Made by a program: the position numbers and the translations under genes
Origin: Micromonospora cabrerizensis
Lineage (GTDB): Bacteria; Actinomycetota; Actinomycetes; Mycobacteriales; Micromonosporaceae
Assembly (NCBI RefSeq): GCF_022230955.1
Contig: NZ_JAKKFI010000058.1
Location: 78,541 to 142,540, forward strand
Reading direction: 5' to 3'
Length of the DNA stretch: 64,000 bases
Shown here: piece by piece, positions 19,135 through 27,393 of the stretch
Layout: each line of letters opens with the position of its first letter
Numbering within the stretch: the first letter of the stretch is position 1
Notes under the pieces: model-generated
Seen by the model: only the letters and a program-made list of their open reading frames with translations
Database searches by the model: none
Told to the model about the DNA's origin: nothing

Positions 19135-19923
19135 TCAGACCTCGCCGAGCGCGTCGATGTCGCGCATCTCCTCCGCCGTCAGCGAGAAGTGGAAGACGTC
19201 GAAGTTGGCGGTGATCCGCTCCGGGGTCACCGACTTCGGGATCACCACGATCTCGTGGTCGATGTGCCAGCGCAGCACCACCTGCGCCGGGGAGACGCCG
19301 TGCGCGGCGGCGATCCTGGTCAGCACCGGGTCACTCAGGTCGCTGGTCTTGAAGGGGCTGTACCCCTCCAGCACCACGCCCCGGTCCCGGTGCTCGGCGT
19401 GCCTCTGCCGGTCGTACAGCGACGGGCTCCACCGGATCTGGTTGACCGCCGGGTTCTCCTCGGTTGACTGGATCAGCTCGTCGATCTCCCCGGTGCTGTA
19501 GTTGCTCACCCCGACCGCCCGGACGAGGTTCTCGTCCCGGGCGGCCAGCAGCTCCCGCCACAGCGGGATGCTGTCGGCGGCCGACGACGGCGGCCAGTGG
19601 ATCAACCAAAGGTCCACCTGGTCGACGCCGAGCGCCTCCAGGCTGGCCTCCAGGGTCGCGCGCTCCCGGCCCACCCGGTCCGGTGGGAGCTTGGTGGTGA
19701 TGAAGACGTCCTCCCGGCGCAGCCCGCTCTCCCGCACCGCCCGGCCGACCTCCCGCTCGTTGCCGTACATCGTGGCGGTGTCGAGGTGCCGGTACCCGGT
19801 GTCGAGCGCGGCCAGCACGGCGTCGTAACCCGCCTGGCCGGTGGCCTGCCAGGTGCCGAAGCCGAGCAGGGGCATCCGCACGTCACCGGAGAGCAGGGCG
19901 GCGGGCTGGTCGGTGTGGTCCAT
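19135..19923 (-). CDS. Aldo/keto reductase
   Basis: This 262-residue protein has the AKR barrel with tetrad contexts DTATMYGNEREVG (Asp, Tyr), FITTKLPPD (Lys) and LWLIHWPPS (His), and the NADPH-site VVIPKSVTPERITANFDVF near the C-terminus. It is closest in style to 2,5-diketo-gluconate reductase-like members. The physiological carbonyl substrate is unknown. The start ATG at 19923 gives a family-like N-terminus (MDHTDQPAALLSGDVRMPLL); the frame upstream is open but not conserved-looking. A second member of the same family lies at 56909-57760. Confidence 0.9.
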   Translation of the reverse strand: MDHTDQPAALLSGDVRMPLLGFGTWQATGQAGYDAVLAALDTGYRHLDTATMYGNEREVGRAVRESGLRREDVFITTKLPPDRVGRERATLEASLEALGVDQVDLWLIHWPPSSAADSIPLWRELLAARDENLVRAVGVSNYSTGEIDELIQSTEENPAVNQIRWSPSLYDRQRHAEHRDRGVVLEGYSPFKTSDLSDPVLTRIAAAHGVSPAQVVLRWHIDHEIVVIPKSVTPERITANFDVFHFSLTAEEMRDIDALGEV

Positions 19924-20017
19924 GAGGTCCGTTCTACCCCGCCGCGCCGCCGGCCGCCGAGTGAACCGGACACTCCGGCGTCCAGCGCGCTGGTCCGGTT
20001 TGCCGGAGAATGCGGGT

Positions 20018-21067
20018 GTGACCGACCGGTTGGAGGAGTACCGGCGACGACGGGACGCGGCCCGTACGCCGGAGCCGGTGCCGTTGCGGAGCCCGACGGC
20101 GGCCGGCACCGACACCGAGGCGGGCCGCTTCGTCATCCAGCAGCACCACGCCCGCAGCCTGCACTGGGACCTGCGCCTGGAGCACGAGGGGGTGCTGGCC
20201 TCCTGGGCGGTGCCCCGTGGCCTCCCCCGCGACCCGGGCCGCAACCACCTCGCCGTGCATACCGAAGACCACCCGATGGAATACCTCGACTTCTCCGGCG
20301 AGATCCCGGCGGGCGAGTACGGCGGCGGCCGGATGCTGATCCACGACCGGGGCAGCTACCGGTGCGAGAAGTGGCGCGACGACGAGGTGATCGTCACGCT
20401 TTCCGGTGACCGGACGTCCGGTCGTTACGTCCTCTTCGCCACCGGTGGCCGGGACTGGATGGTCCGCCGCGCCGACGCGGCGCCGCCGGGCTGGACGCCG
20501 ATGCCCGACCTGGTCCGCCCGATGCACGCCACGCCGGCCGCCGGGCTTCCCCGCGACCGCGCCGCCTGGGGGTACGAGCTGCGCTGGGACGGGGCCCGGG
20601 CGATGGCGTACGTCTCCGGGGGGCGGCTGCGGTTGCTCTCCGAGACCGACGAGGAGATCACCGGCGGGTTCCCGTGGCTGCGGGCGATGGCCGAGGCGCT
20701 CGCGCCCACCGAGGCGGTGCTCGACGGTGTGCTGGTGCGCATCGACAATGCCGGCCGGGTACGCCCGGTCCGCCCGAGCACCGGCAGCCGAGTCCCCGCC
20801 GGTGCCCAGTACCTGATCGTCGACCTGCTCTGGCTGGAGGGTGTGAGCAGCGTCGACGTGCCGTACGCGCAACGCCGGGAGCTGCTCGATGGGCTGGCCC
20901 TGGCCGGTGCGCACTGGCAGACTCCGCCGTGGTTCCCCGGCGCGGGCGACGAGGCCCTGCGCGCCGGGCAGGAGCAGGATCTGCCGGGCGTGGTCGCCAA
21001 GCGGCTGGACTCGGTCTACGAGCCGGGGCGGCGCAGTCGACGCTGGCTGAGCGTCGACGCGGTGTGA
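20018..21067 (+). CDS. LigD-type 3'-phosphoesterase fused to a ligase-like domain lacking the nucleophile
   Basis: This protein has 349 residues. About 1-150 is a DNA-repair 3'-phosphoesterase domain with the conserved blocks QQHHARSLHWDLRLEHEG and HPMEYLDFSGEIPAGEYGGG, as in LigD of bacterial non-homologous end joining. About 180-345 resembles an ATP-dependent ligase adenylation domain: ELRWDGARAM at motif I, LDGVLVRID at motif IIIa, GVVAKRLDS at motif IV. In active ligases motif I is KxDG; here R189 replaces the lysine nucleophile, and the Glu after LDG is also lost (V238). The phosphoesterase should work but the ligase should not. No ku gene is nearby. Start GTG at 20018 has GGAGA upstream. 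Confidence 0.87.
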   Translation: MTDRLEEYRRRRDAARTPEPVPLRSPTAAGTDTEAGRFVIQQHHARSLHWDLRLEHEGVLASWAVPRGLPRDPGRNHLAVHTEDHPMEYLDFSGEIPAGEYGGGRMLIHDRGSYRCEKWRDDEVIVTLSGDRTSGRYVLFATGGRDWMVRRADAAPPGWTPMPDLVRPMHATPAAGLPRDRAAWGYELRWDGARAMAYVSGGRLRLLSETDEEITGGFPWLRAMAEALAPTEAVLDGVLVRIDNAGRVRPVRPSTGSRVPAGAQYLIVDLLWLEGVSSVDVPYAQRRELLDGLALAGAHWQTPPWFPGAGDEALRAGQEQDLPGVVAKRLDSVYEPGRRSRRWLSVDAV

Positions 21068-21081
21068 CGGCGAGGAGCGAC

Positions 21082-22272
21082 GTGTACCTGACCCACCTGG
21101 ACTGCCCGCGCTGCGGGCGGGAGTACGCGGCCGACGTGTTGCAGAACCTCTGCGAGTGCGGCTCGCCGCTGCTCGCCCGCTACGACCTGCCGGCGGTGGC
21201 CAGGGCAGTCACCCCGGAACGCTTTCCGCTGCGCCCGGCGGACCTGTGGCGCTACCGGGAGCTGCTGCCGGTCGCCGACCCGCGGCACGTCACGACGCTC
21301 GGCGAGGGGTGGACGCCGCTGCTGCGCGCCCCGGCGTACGGCGCCGAGATCGGCATCACGGACCTGATGGTCAAGGACGAGGGGTTGATCCCGACCGGGT
21401 CGTTCAAGGCGCGCGGCGCGGCGGTCGGGGTGAGCCGGGCCCGTGAGCTGGGTGTCGAGCGGATCGCGATGCCCACCAACGGCAACGCCGGGTCGGCCTG
21501 GGCTACCTACGCCGCACGGGCCGGGATGGGCGCGACCATCGTCATGCCGCTGGAGGCGCCGAGCATCTGCCGGCGCGAGTGCGTCGCCGCCGGTGCCGAC
21601 CTGCGTCTGGTGGACGGGCTGATCAGCGACGCCGGTCGGCGGGTGGCCGAGTTGATCGCGGCGTCCAACGGGTCGATCTTCGACGCCGGCACGCTGCGCG
21701 AGCCCTACCGGCTGGAGGGCAAGAAGACGATGGGGTACGAGATCGTCGAGCAGCTCGGCTGGCAGGCGCCGGACGTGATCATCTACCCGACCGGCGGCGG
21801 TGTCGGCCTGATCGGCATCCACAAGGCGCTGCACGAGCTGCGCGAGCTGGGCTGGATCGGCGACAAGCTGCCCCGGCTGGTGGCGGTGCAGTCGACCGGC
21901 TGCGCGCCGATCGTGCGGGCCTTCGCGGCGGGCGAGGATCGGGCGCAGCCGTGGGCGGACGCGCACACCGTCGCGTTCGGCATCACCGTGCCGGCGCCGC
22001 TGGGTGACGAGCTGATCCTGTCGGCCCTGCGGGAGTCCTCCGGCACGGCCGTCGCCGTCGACGACGCGGACATCCTGGCCGACCTGCGGGACTTCGCCGG
22101 CCGGGAGGGGTTGCTGCTCTGCCCGGAGGGGGCGGCCTGCCTGACCGCGGCCCGGCAACTGCGCGCGGGCGGGTGGATCCGGGCCGGCGAACGGGTGGTG
22201 GTGCTCAACACCGGCGCCGGGTTGAAGTATCCGGACACCGTCGACGTGTCCGGCGTACCGCTGATGGGCTGA
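21082..22272 (+). CDS. thrC: Threonine synthase
   Basis: This 396-residue fold-type II PLP enzyme has a CPRCGREY...CECG zinc-ribbon-like N-terminus, the PLP lysine in IPTGSFKARGAAVG, and the NGNAGSAWATYAARAGMGAT phosphate loop. It converts O-phosphohomoserine to threonine. GTG at 21082 is chosen because GAGGAG precedes it by 3-8 nt; GTG at 21064, overlapping the previous stop, is the alternative. The previous gene ends 14 nt upstream, so they may be cotranscribed. No hom or thrB is adjacent, so this could be a second threonine synthase or a related PLP lyase. Confidence 0.85.
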   Translation: MYLTHLDCPRCGREYAADVLQNLCECGSPLLARYDLPAVARAVTPERFPLRPADLWRYRELLPVADPRHVTTLGEGWTPLLRAPAYGAEIGITDLMVKDEGLIPTGSFKARGAAVGVSRARELGVERIAMPTNGNAGSAWATYAARAGMGATIVMPLEAPSICRRECVAAGADLRLVDGLISDAGRRVAELIAASNGSIFDAGTLREPYRLEGKKTMGYEIVEQLGWQAPDVIIYPTGGGVGLIGIHKALHELRELGWIGDKLPRLVAVQSTGCAPIVRAFAAGEDRAQPWADAHTVAFGITVPAPLGDELILSALRESSGTAVAVDDADILADLRDFAGREGLLLCPEGAACLTAARQLRAGGWIRAGERVVVLNTGAGLKYPDTVDVSGVPLMG

Positions 22273-22282
22273 ACGCGGCAGG

Positions 22283-22311
22283 CACCCCGCGGACCTGCGG
22301 TCCGCGGGGTG
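22283..22311. terminator. Bidirectional terminator, perfect 13-bp stem
   Basis: CACCCCGCGGACC and GGTCCGCGGGGTG flank a 3-nt loop (22296-22298). The hairpin lies between the convergent thrC and pectate lyase genes. Confidence 0.9.
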
Positions 22312-22324
22312 TCACCGTGTCGAC

Positions 22325-23695
22325 CTACTGGTAGGTGATGTCGGAGGACGAGTAGAGGCAGTTGACGCCGTCGGCGCCCTCGCCGATCTCGGTCGGCTCG
22401 CTGCCCTTCGGCACGCCCTTGTACTTCACGCAGATGGACGTCTCCCGGTCCGGGTCACCGACGATGGTGATCCGGCTGAACCGGGCGGTGTCACCCCAGT
22501 TGGTGTTGATGCCGGCGATCGCGTCGGTGTTGCGGACGGTCACGTTGTCCAGCACCACGTGCCGCTGGTACGACGTCGAGCAGTTGCCGCAGGCCCGGTA
22601 GAGCTTCCCGACGTTCTCCGCCCGGAAGTTCTTGATGTGGACGGTGCCCGAGCCGTTGTGCTGGAAAACCTTGTCGCTGGCCGAGCGGGCGCCGCCGCCG
22701 TCGACGGTGTACGTGGTGCCGCCCCGGAAGGTGGCCGCGTCCTCGCCGACGTCCTCCCACCAGACGTTGATCAGGGTGCAGTTGCCCTCGCAGTGCACGC
22801 CGTCGCCGGCCGGAGCACCGATGATGACGTTGCGCAGGGTGGCGCCGGCGGCCAGCTCGAACATCGGGTCCTGGCTCTCGCTCTGCCCGCCGTCACCGAT
22901 GCCGTAGTAGCGCTTGAGCCCGCCGTCGAAGGAGCCGGAGACCGTGATGGTGGCGTCGACCTTCTGGCTGCTGGTCGGTGTCGGCCAGCCAGCCGGCGGA
23001 GGTGTGGTGGTCGGCGGCGGAGTGGTGGTGGGTGGCGGGGTGGTGGTCGGCGGCGGCGTGGTCGGGGTGCCGCCACCGGACGAGTCGACGGTCACGTCGT
23101 CGAAGCCACCGCTGGCGTACGCGGTGACCAGGCCGATGCGGCCCGCGCCGGCCAGGCTGTTGCTGCCGGACGCGATCTGCGTGCCGTTGACGAAGCCCCG
23201 GATGGTGCTGCCGCTGGTCTCGATGCGCAGGGTGTACCAGGTGCCGGTGCCGACGCCCAGCGCCGCGGAGCCGATCGCGGTGACGCTGCTGCCGTTGACC
23301 GCCTGGAGCTCGGCCCGACCGGAGCCGAGCAGGGCCAGCCGGTACATCTTGGTGCTGCTGGCCGACCGTGCGGCCAGCCCGACCAGGGCGCTGGAGGAGC
23401 CGAAGCTCGCGGGCCTGACCCGGGCCTGCACGGAGTAGTCGGTCCAGCTGGTCTGACCGGCGAACTGCCGGGCCAGTTCACTGCCGGCGTTGGACTGGTT
23501 GAGCACGCCGGAGCCGTCGACCGTCCAGGTGCCGCCCGACTTGGACCAGCCGGAGGTGTTGCCGTCGGTGAAGTCGTCGCTGAAGACGGTGGCCGCGAAG
23601 GCCGAGGTCATGCTGGCGGTGAGAGCCGCGGCGGTCACGCCGGCGCCCAGGGCCAGGAGTAGTGGCCGACGGCCGGGAAGTCGTCTCTTCTGCAC
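22325..23695 (-). CDS. Secreted PL3 pectate lyase with N-terminal LamG/DUF1080-like domain
   Basis: This 456-residue protein has a signal peptide (about residues 1-34, ending TSAFAA). A jelly-roll DUF1080/LamG-like domain follows (VFSDDFTDGNTSGWSKSGGT to GGFDDVTVDSSGG), then a TP-repeat linker, then a family 3 pectate lyase beta-helix. The lyase part runs from VDATITVSGSFDGG to the C-terminus and includes GDGVHCEGNCTLINVWWEDV and SDKVFQHNGSGTVHIKNFRA. It degrades de-esterified pectin outside the cell. The GTG at 23695 has AGGAGG upstream. A LacI-type palindrome lies 147 nt before it, so sugar-dependent repression is likely. Confidence 0.93.
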   Translation of the reverse strand: MQKRRLPGRRPLLLALGAGVTAAALTASMTSAFAATVFSDDFTDGNTSGWSKSGGTWTVDGSGVLNQSNAGSELARQFAGQTSWTDYSVQARVRPASFGSSSALVGLAARSASSTKMYRLALLGSGRAELQAVNGSSVTAIGSAALGVGTGTWYTLRIETSGSTIRGFVNGTQIASGSNSLAGAGRIGLVTAYASGGFDDVTVDSSGGGTPTTPPPTTTPPPTTTPPPTTTPPPAGWPTPTSSQKVDATITVSGSFDGGLKRYYGIGDGGQSESQDPMFELAAGATLRNVIIGAPAGDGVHCEGNCTLINVWWEDVGEDAATFRGGTTYTVDGGGARSASDKVFQHNGSGTVHIKNFRAENVGKLYRACGNCSTSYQRHVVLDNVTVRNTDAIAGINTNWGDTARFSRITIVGDPDRETSICVKYKGVPKGSEPTEIGEGADGVNCLYSSSDITYQ

Positions 23696-23841
23696 AGGTG
23701 TCCTCCTTGACGCATGTGGTGGCGATCCCTCGGCGTCCACTCGGGGACGTGGCGGCACGGCGTGCGGCCGTCGCCTGGGATCGGTGCGCGCCCCCGTCGG
23801 ATGCCCGGACCGAAGCGGGGTGAAGCGGGGTCAAAGACCAT

Positions 23842-23857
23842 GGGAAAGGGCTTTCCC
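23842..23857. promoter_or_regulatory. LacI-type operator upstream of pectate lyase
   Basis: GGGAAAG and CTTTCCC are perfect 7-bp arms around GG. The centre resembles the GAAAGCGCTTTC class of LacI-family sugar-repressor sites. It is 147 nt before the start. Confidence 0.7.
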
Positions 23858-23936
23858 GCTCCTTCGAGGCTAGGACCGCGCACACATCGACGTCAATGCC
23901 TGGCGTTTGCAGGTCTGTTGCAGGATTTCGCGGTGA

Positions 23937-25736
23937 TCAGTAGCTGTCCGGCTGGGTGATCCGCCAGGCCGCGTTGATCAGCCCGATGTGCGAGAGCGCC
24001 TGCGGGGTGTTGCCGAGCTGCGCACCGGTGGACAGGTCGATCTGTTCGCTGAACAGGCCCAGGTCGTTGGCGTACCCGACGACCCGCTCGAAGAGCGCCT
24101 CGGCCCGCTGCTGCTCACCCGTCATCACCAGACACTCCACCAGCCAGAACGAGCACAGCAGAAATCCGGCCGGGTCGGTCGTCCACCGCCGCAGCAGTCC
24201 GTCCTCGGTGCCCAGCTCACGCTCGACCATCGCGATGGTCGAGCGCATCCGCGGGTCGGTGGCCGGAAGGAAGTGCGTCACCGGCAGGGCGAGCACCGAG
24301 GCGTCCAGTTCCGCCGACCCGAACGCGCCGGTGAACGCCCCGATCCGGTCGTTCCACCCCTCACGCAGCACGGTGTCGCGGATCTCGTCGCGGATCGTGG
24401 CCCAGCGACCCGGGTCGGCCCGATCGCCGAGCCGGTCGGCGAGCCCCACCGCCCGGTCCATCGTGAGCCAGCAGGCCACCTTGGACGAGACGTAGTGGCG
24501 CTCCTCGTCCCGGGTCTCCCAGATACCCCGGTCCGGCAGACGCCACGTCTTGGCCACCTGCTCGGTCAGGCCGAGCACCATCTCCCGCAACTCGTCCTCG
24601 AACGTCGCGCCGAGGTAGTCGCGCAGCCGCCACACCGCGGACATCACCTCACCCGGCACGTCGAGCTGCCGCTGCCGCCAGGCGTCGTTGCCGACCCGCA
24701 CCGGCCGGCTGTCGCGGTATCCGCGCAGATGGGGGCAGTGGTGCTCGGAGAGATCGCGCTCGCCCTCCAGCCCGAAGAGCACCGGCACGGGCTCGTCGCC
24801 GATCCGGCCGATCGAGCGGGTCGCCCAGGCGAACAGCCGGGACGTCTCGTCGGGGCAGGCGGCCACCCACAGCGCCCGCATCGTCAGCGAGAAGTCCCGC
24901 AACCACGAGTACCGGTAGTCGTAGTTCCGGTCGCCGCCGATCTGCTCGGGCAGCGAGGAGGTCAGCGCGGCGGCGACCGCGCCACTGCGGGCGTACGTGA
25001 GGCCGGTCAGGACGGTCGAGCTGTGCTTGACGAGTTCGGGGTAGCGGCCGGAGTACCCGTGTGTCTCCCGGAACGCCTGCCAGGCCTGTGTCGTCTCGGC
25101 GAGGGTCGTCAGCGGGTCCACCCGGGCCGGCGGTTCGCCGTACGCCGCACCGAAGGCCAGGTCCGTCCCGACCACCTGACCGGCGGAGACCTCGAACTCC
25201 TGGGTCACCCGGTCGGTACTCGCCCGCAGGTGCAGGCCCCCGGCGCGCAACATCAGCACGATCGGGCCGGCACCGGCCAGCACACCGCCGTCCGGCTGCT
25301 CGTGCAGGTACGGCGTGAGCAGGCCGTACTCCGGGCGGGGCGCGAAGTCCAGCGCCATCCGTACCCGGCCGGACAGCCCCTCGACCACCCGGATCAGTAC
25401 GGCGGGTGAATTCCTGCCCAGCTCGTGGGCACGGGCGCCGACCTCGGCGGCCAGGGCATCGGTGACCGCCACGCTGCCGTGCGGCGTGTGGTGCACCGTC
25501 CGCAGCACCAACGTGTCCGGCAGGTACGCGCGCTCCACCCGGAACCCCGGACCACCGACCCCGACCGGCGCCAGCCGGAAGTGGCCAGCTCCCGGGTCGA
25601 GCAGCCGCGCGAACACGGCCGACCCGTCGAACCGGTGCGGGCACCACCAGTCGATCGAGCCGTCCTTGCCGACCAACGCCCCGGAACGGGAGTCCGAGAG
25701 GAACCCGTAGTCGGAGATCGGCGGCTGCTGCTCCAC
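23937..25736 (-). CDS. GH15 glucoamylase/trehalase-like glycoside hydrolase
   Basis: This 599-residue cytoplasmic-type protein starts (GTG) with ISDYGFLSDSRSGALVGKDG, the standard bacterial GH15-like N-terminus (ISDYG...GSIDWWC). The (alpha/alpha)6 domain includes GGDRNYDYRYSWLRDFSLTM and the acid context LPDRGIWETRDEERHYVSSK. Family members hydrolyse trehalose or alpha-glucans. No signal peptide is present, so internal trehalose or glycogen turnover is more likely than starch attack. No partner gene is nearby. The C-terminal FSEQIDLSTGAQLGNTPQAL block is intact. Confidence 0.9.
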   Translation of the reverse strand: MEQQPPISDYGFLSDSRSGALVGKDGSIDWWCPHRFDGSAVFARLLDPGAGHFRLAPVGVGGPGFRVERAYLPDTLVLRTVHHTPHGSVAVTDALAAEVGARAHELGRNSPAVLIRVVEGLSGRVRMALDFAPRPEYGLLTPYLHEQPDGGVLAGAGPIVLMLRAGGLHLRASTDRVTQEFEVSAGQVVGTDLAFGAAYGEPPARVDPLTTLAETTQAWQAFRETHGYSGRYPELVKHSSTVLTGLTYARSGAVAAALTSSLPEQIGGDRNYDYRYSWLRDFSLTMRALWVAACPDETSRLFAWATRSIGRIGDEPVPVLFGLEGERDLSEHHCPHLRGYRDSRPVRVGNDAWRQRQLDVPGEVMSAVWRLRDYLGATFEDELREMVLGLTEQVAKTWRLPDRGIWETRDEERHYVSSKVACWLTMDRAVGLADRLGDRADPGRWATIRDEIRDTVLREGWNDRIGAFTGAFGSAELDASVLALPVTHFLPATDPRMRSTIAMVERELGTEDGLLRRWTTDPAGFLLCSFWLVECLVMTGEQQRAEALFERVVGYANDLGLFSEQIDLSTGAQLGNTPQALSHIGLINAAWRITQPDSY

Positions 25737-25784
25737 CCGCCGGGGGTACCCGCATCGGCCCCGATCAGGCCGCTGCCGTGCCGG

Positions 25785-26189
25785 TCACTCGGTCGGTGGC
25801 TCGTCCTCGCCCGCCGCCTCGGCCGCGTCGGCCTCCTCCTTGGTCCGGTGCACGGCCTGGTCGGCGTGCTCCGGCGGACCGTAGACCGTGTACAGCACCA
25901 GCGGGTTGGGGCCGGTGTTGACGAAGTTGTGCTTGGTGCCCGCCGGGACCACGACCAGGTCCCCGGCGGCGACCTTCCGCGTGTTGCCGCCGACCTTCGC
26001 CTCGCCGACGCCGCTGACGAAGGTCAGGATCTGGTCGATGCCCTCGTGCACCTCCTCGCCGATCTCCCCATCGGCGGGGATGGTCATGATGACCAACTGG
26101 GTGTGCTCACCGGTCCACAGCACCCGCCGGAAATCCGGACTCTTCTCGGCGACGGTCGCGATCGTGAAATGCTCCATGCCCACGCTCAT
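25785..26189 (-). CDS. Cupin-domain protein
   Basis: This 134-residue protein has a single cupin barrel: EEVHEGIDQILTFVSGVGEA carries the first metal-binding motif (H, E, and nearby residues) and VPAGTKHNFVNTGPNPLVLY the second (with His). The C-terminus is acidic and Glu/Ala rich. Function is unknown; stand-alone cupins of this kind are often small oxygenases, isomerases or sensors. The ATG at 26189 is used; ATG 26177 is also possible. The frame upstream is open but not conserved-looking. Confidence 0.85.
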   Translation of the reverse strand: MSVGMEHFTIATVAEKSPDFRRVLWTGEHTQLVIMTIPADGEIGEEVHEGIDQILTFVSGVGEAKVGGNTRKVAAGDLVVVPAGTKHNFVNTGPNPLVLYTVYGPPEHADQAVHRTKEEADAAEAAGEDEPPTE

Positions 26190-26414
26190 ACCCCGTTCGG
26201 CGGCACGCCACGCCGGGACTCGCGAATGGTGGAATTCCCCACGGTCCGCAGGTTTGGTTCCGGGCGGACCGGGGATCGAGGACCAGGACCGGCACGAACA
26301 GCCGGTCGAGCCAGGTCCCCGCCGGCGTACCGCCGAACGGCTGCGGTGGTGGGAGACGGCCAGAGCGCGGCGACGCCCGACCACGGTCGAGCGGCGCCGC
26401 GCGCTCTTGTGGGT

Positions 26415-27302
26415 CTAGCGGTGCAGCCAGCTGAGCAGGTCGGTTGGGCCCAGCGCCGAGACCCGCTCCTGGTAGCGGGCCTGCGCGGACGCGTCCAACA
26501 GCGTGCGGCCCTGCCCCGAGCGGCCCTGGCGGAAGAAGGCTTGACGGTCGCTCAACACACCGAGCGAGTCCGGGGCGAGCCGGTCGGCGCGCTCCCGCAT
26601 CCGCCCGAAGGTGGCCGCCTCGACCAGCTCCGGCCACCGCTCGGCGGCGACCGGGATGCCCCAACGGTCGGCGAGCCGCCGCATCTCACCACCCAGGTCG
26701 GCCAGCAGATCGTCGTAGTGCACCAGCGCGATGTTCGGCTCGTGCCGCCGGGCCCAGGCGTCGCGCAGGTGCAGCATCACCCCGGGCAACGAGTCCAGTT
26801 CGGTACGCGGATCCACCTCCTGGTCGACCCAGCTCGGCAACCACTGCTCCAGCGGGAGGCGCTTCCTCGGCGGCCCGGTCGGGGCGGGCTGGCCGGTCAG
26901 CTCGGCGAGGCGCACCCGGTTGAGGTTGCCGGCCTGGTGGTAGAGGGAGACCGCCATGTCCAGCGGGTGCCGGGCCACCACCACGTAGTTCACCCGGGGG
27001 TCGAGCGGCACCCCGTCCAGCGGAGTGTGTGTCTTGACGAACCGCCGGTGCGGCTGCGCGGCCAGCCGGTCGTACACCGCGTCCTGCGGCTCGGCCAACC
27101 AGTCCAGCCACGGCGACAGCACGTTCAGCGGCGCCGGCAGCTCCGGGGTGCCCAGCACCAGCAGCGCGCAGATCATCTGCATCCAGGTGGTGCCGCTCTT
27201 GGAGCGGGTGCTGATCACGATGTCGCCGTCGCGGAAGGGGAAGCCGACCCATCGGGCGCTGTCCTCGTCGTCGGATCGGTAACGGTGGGCTGGCGTGGGC
27301 AT
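26415..27302 (-). CDS. PAPS-dependent sulfotransferase
   Basis: This 295-residue protein has the 5'-phosphosulfate loop ISTRSKSGTTWMQMICALLV and the 3'-phosphate motif YVVVARHPLDMAVSLYHQA, with the catalytic-histidine region FVKTHTPLDG. It transfers sulfate from PAPS to a small-molecule hydroxyl or amine; the acceptor is unknown. There is no transmembrane segment. A TACGCT box lies 6 nt upstream of the ATG and no ribosome site is present. It is divergent from the beta-family gene. Confidence 0.92.
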   Translation of the reverse strand: MPTPAHRYRSDDEDSARWVGFPFRDGDIVISTRSKSGTTWMQMICALLVLGTPELPAPLNVLSPWLDWLAEPQDAVYDRLAAQPHRRFVKTHTPLDGVPLDPRVNYVVVARHPLDMAVSLYHQAGNLNRVRLAELTGQPAPTGPPRKRLPLEQWLPSWVDQEVDPRTELDSLPGVMLHLRDAWARRHEPNIALVHYDDLLADLGGEMRRLADRWGIPVAAERWPELVEAATFGRMRERADRLAPDSLGVLSDRQAFFRQGRSGQGRTLLDASAQARYQERVSALGPTDLLSWLHR

Positions 27303-27308
27303 CGGAGC

Positions 27309-27314
27309 AGCGTA
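27309..27314 (-). promoter_or_regulatory. -10 box TACGCT for leaderless sulfotransferase gene
   Basis: TACGCT on the minus strand, then 6 nt, then the ATG at 27302. Confidence 0.6.
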
Positions 27315-27382
27315 GTCGCGGAGCCGACAGCCCAGCAGCCGAATTGCGACTCCACAGCCTGTGAGACATGCCCATGCCTGGC

Positions 27383-27388
27383 TAGATT
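27383..27388 (+). promoter_or_regulatory. -10 box TAGATT for leaderless beta-family gene
   Basis: TAGATT, then 5 nt, then the ATG at 27394. No ribosome site is visible. Confidence 0.55.
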
Positions 27389-27393
27389 GAAGT

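Noticed and set aside
26190..26414. Possible small gene between cupin and sulfotransferase
   Set aside because: Frames are open but have no ribosome site and no conserved-looking protein.
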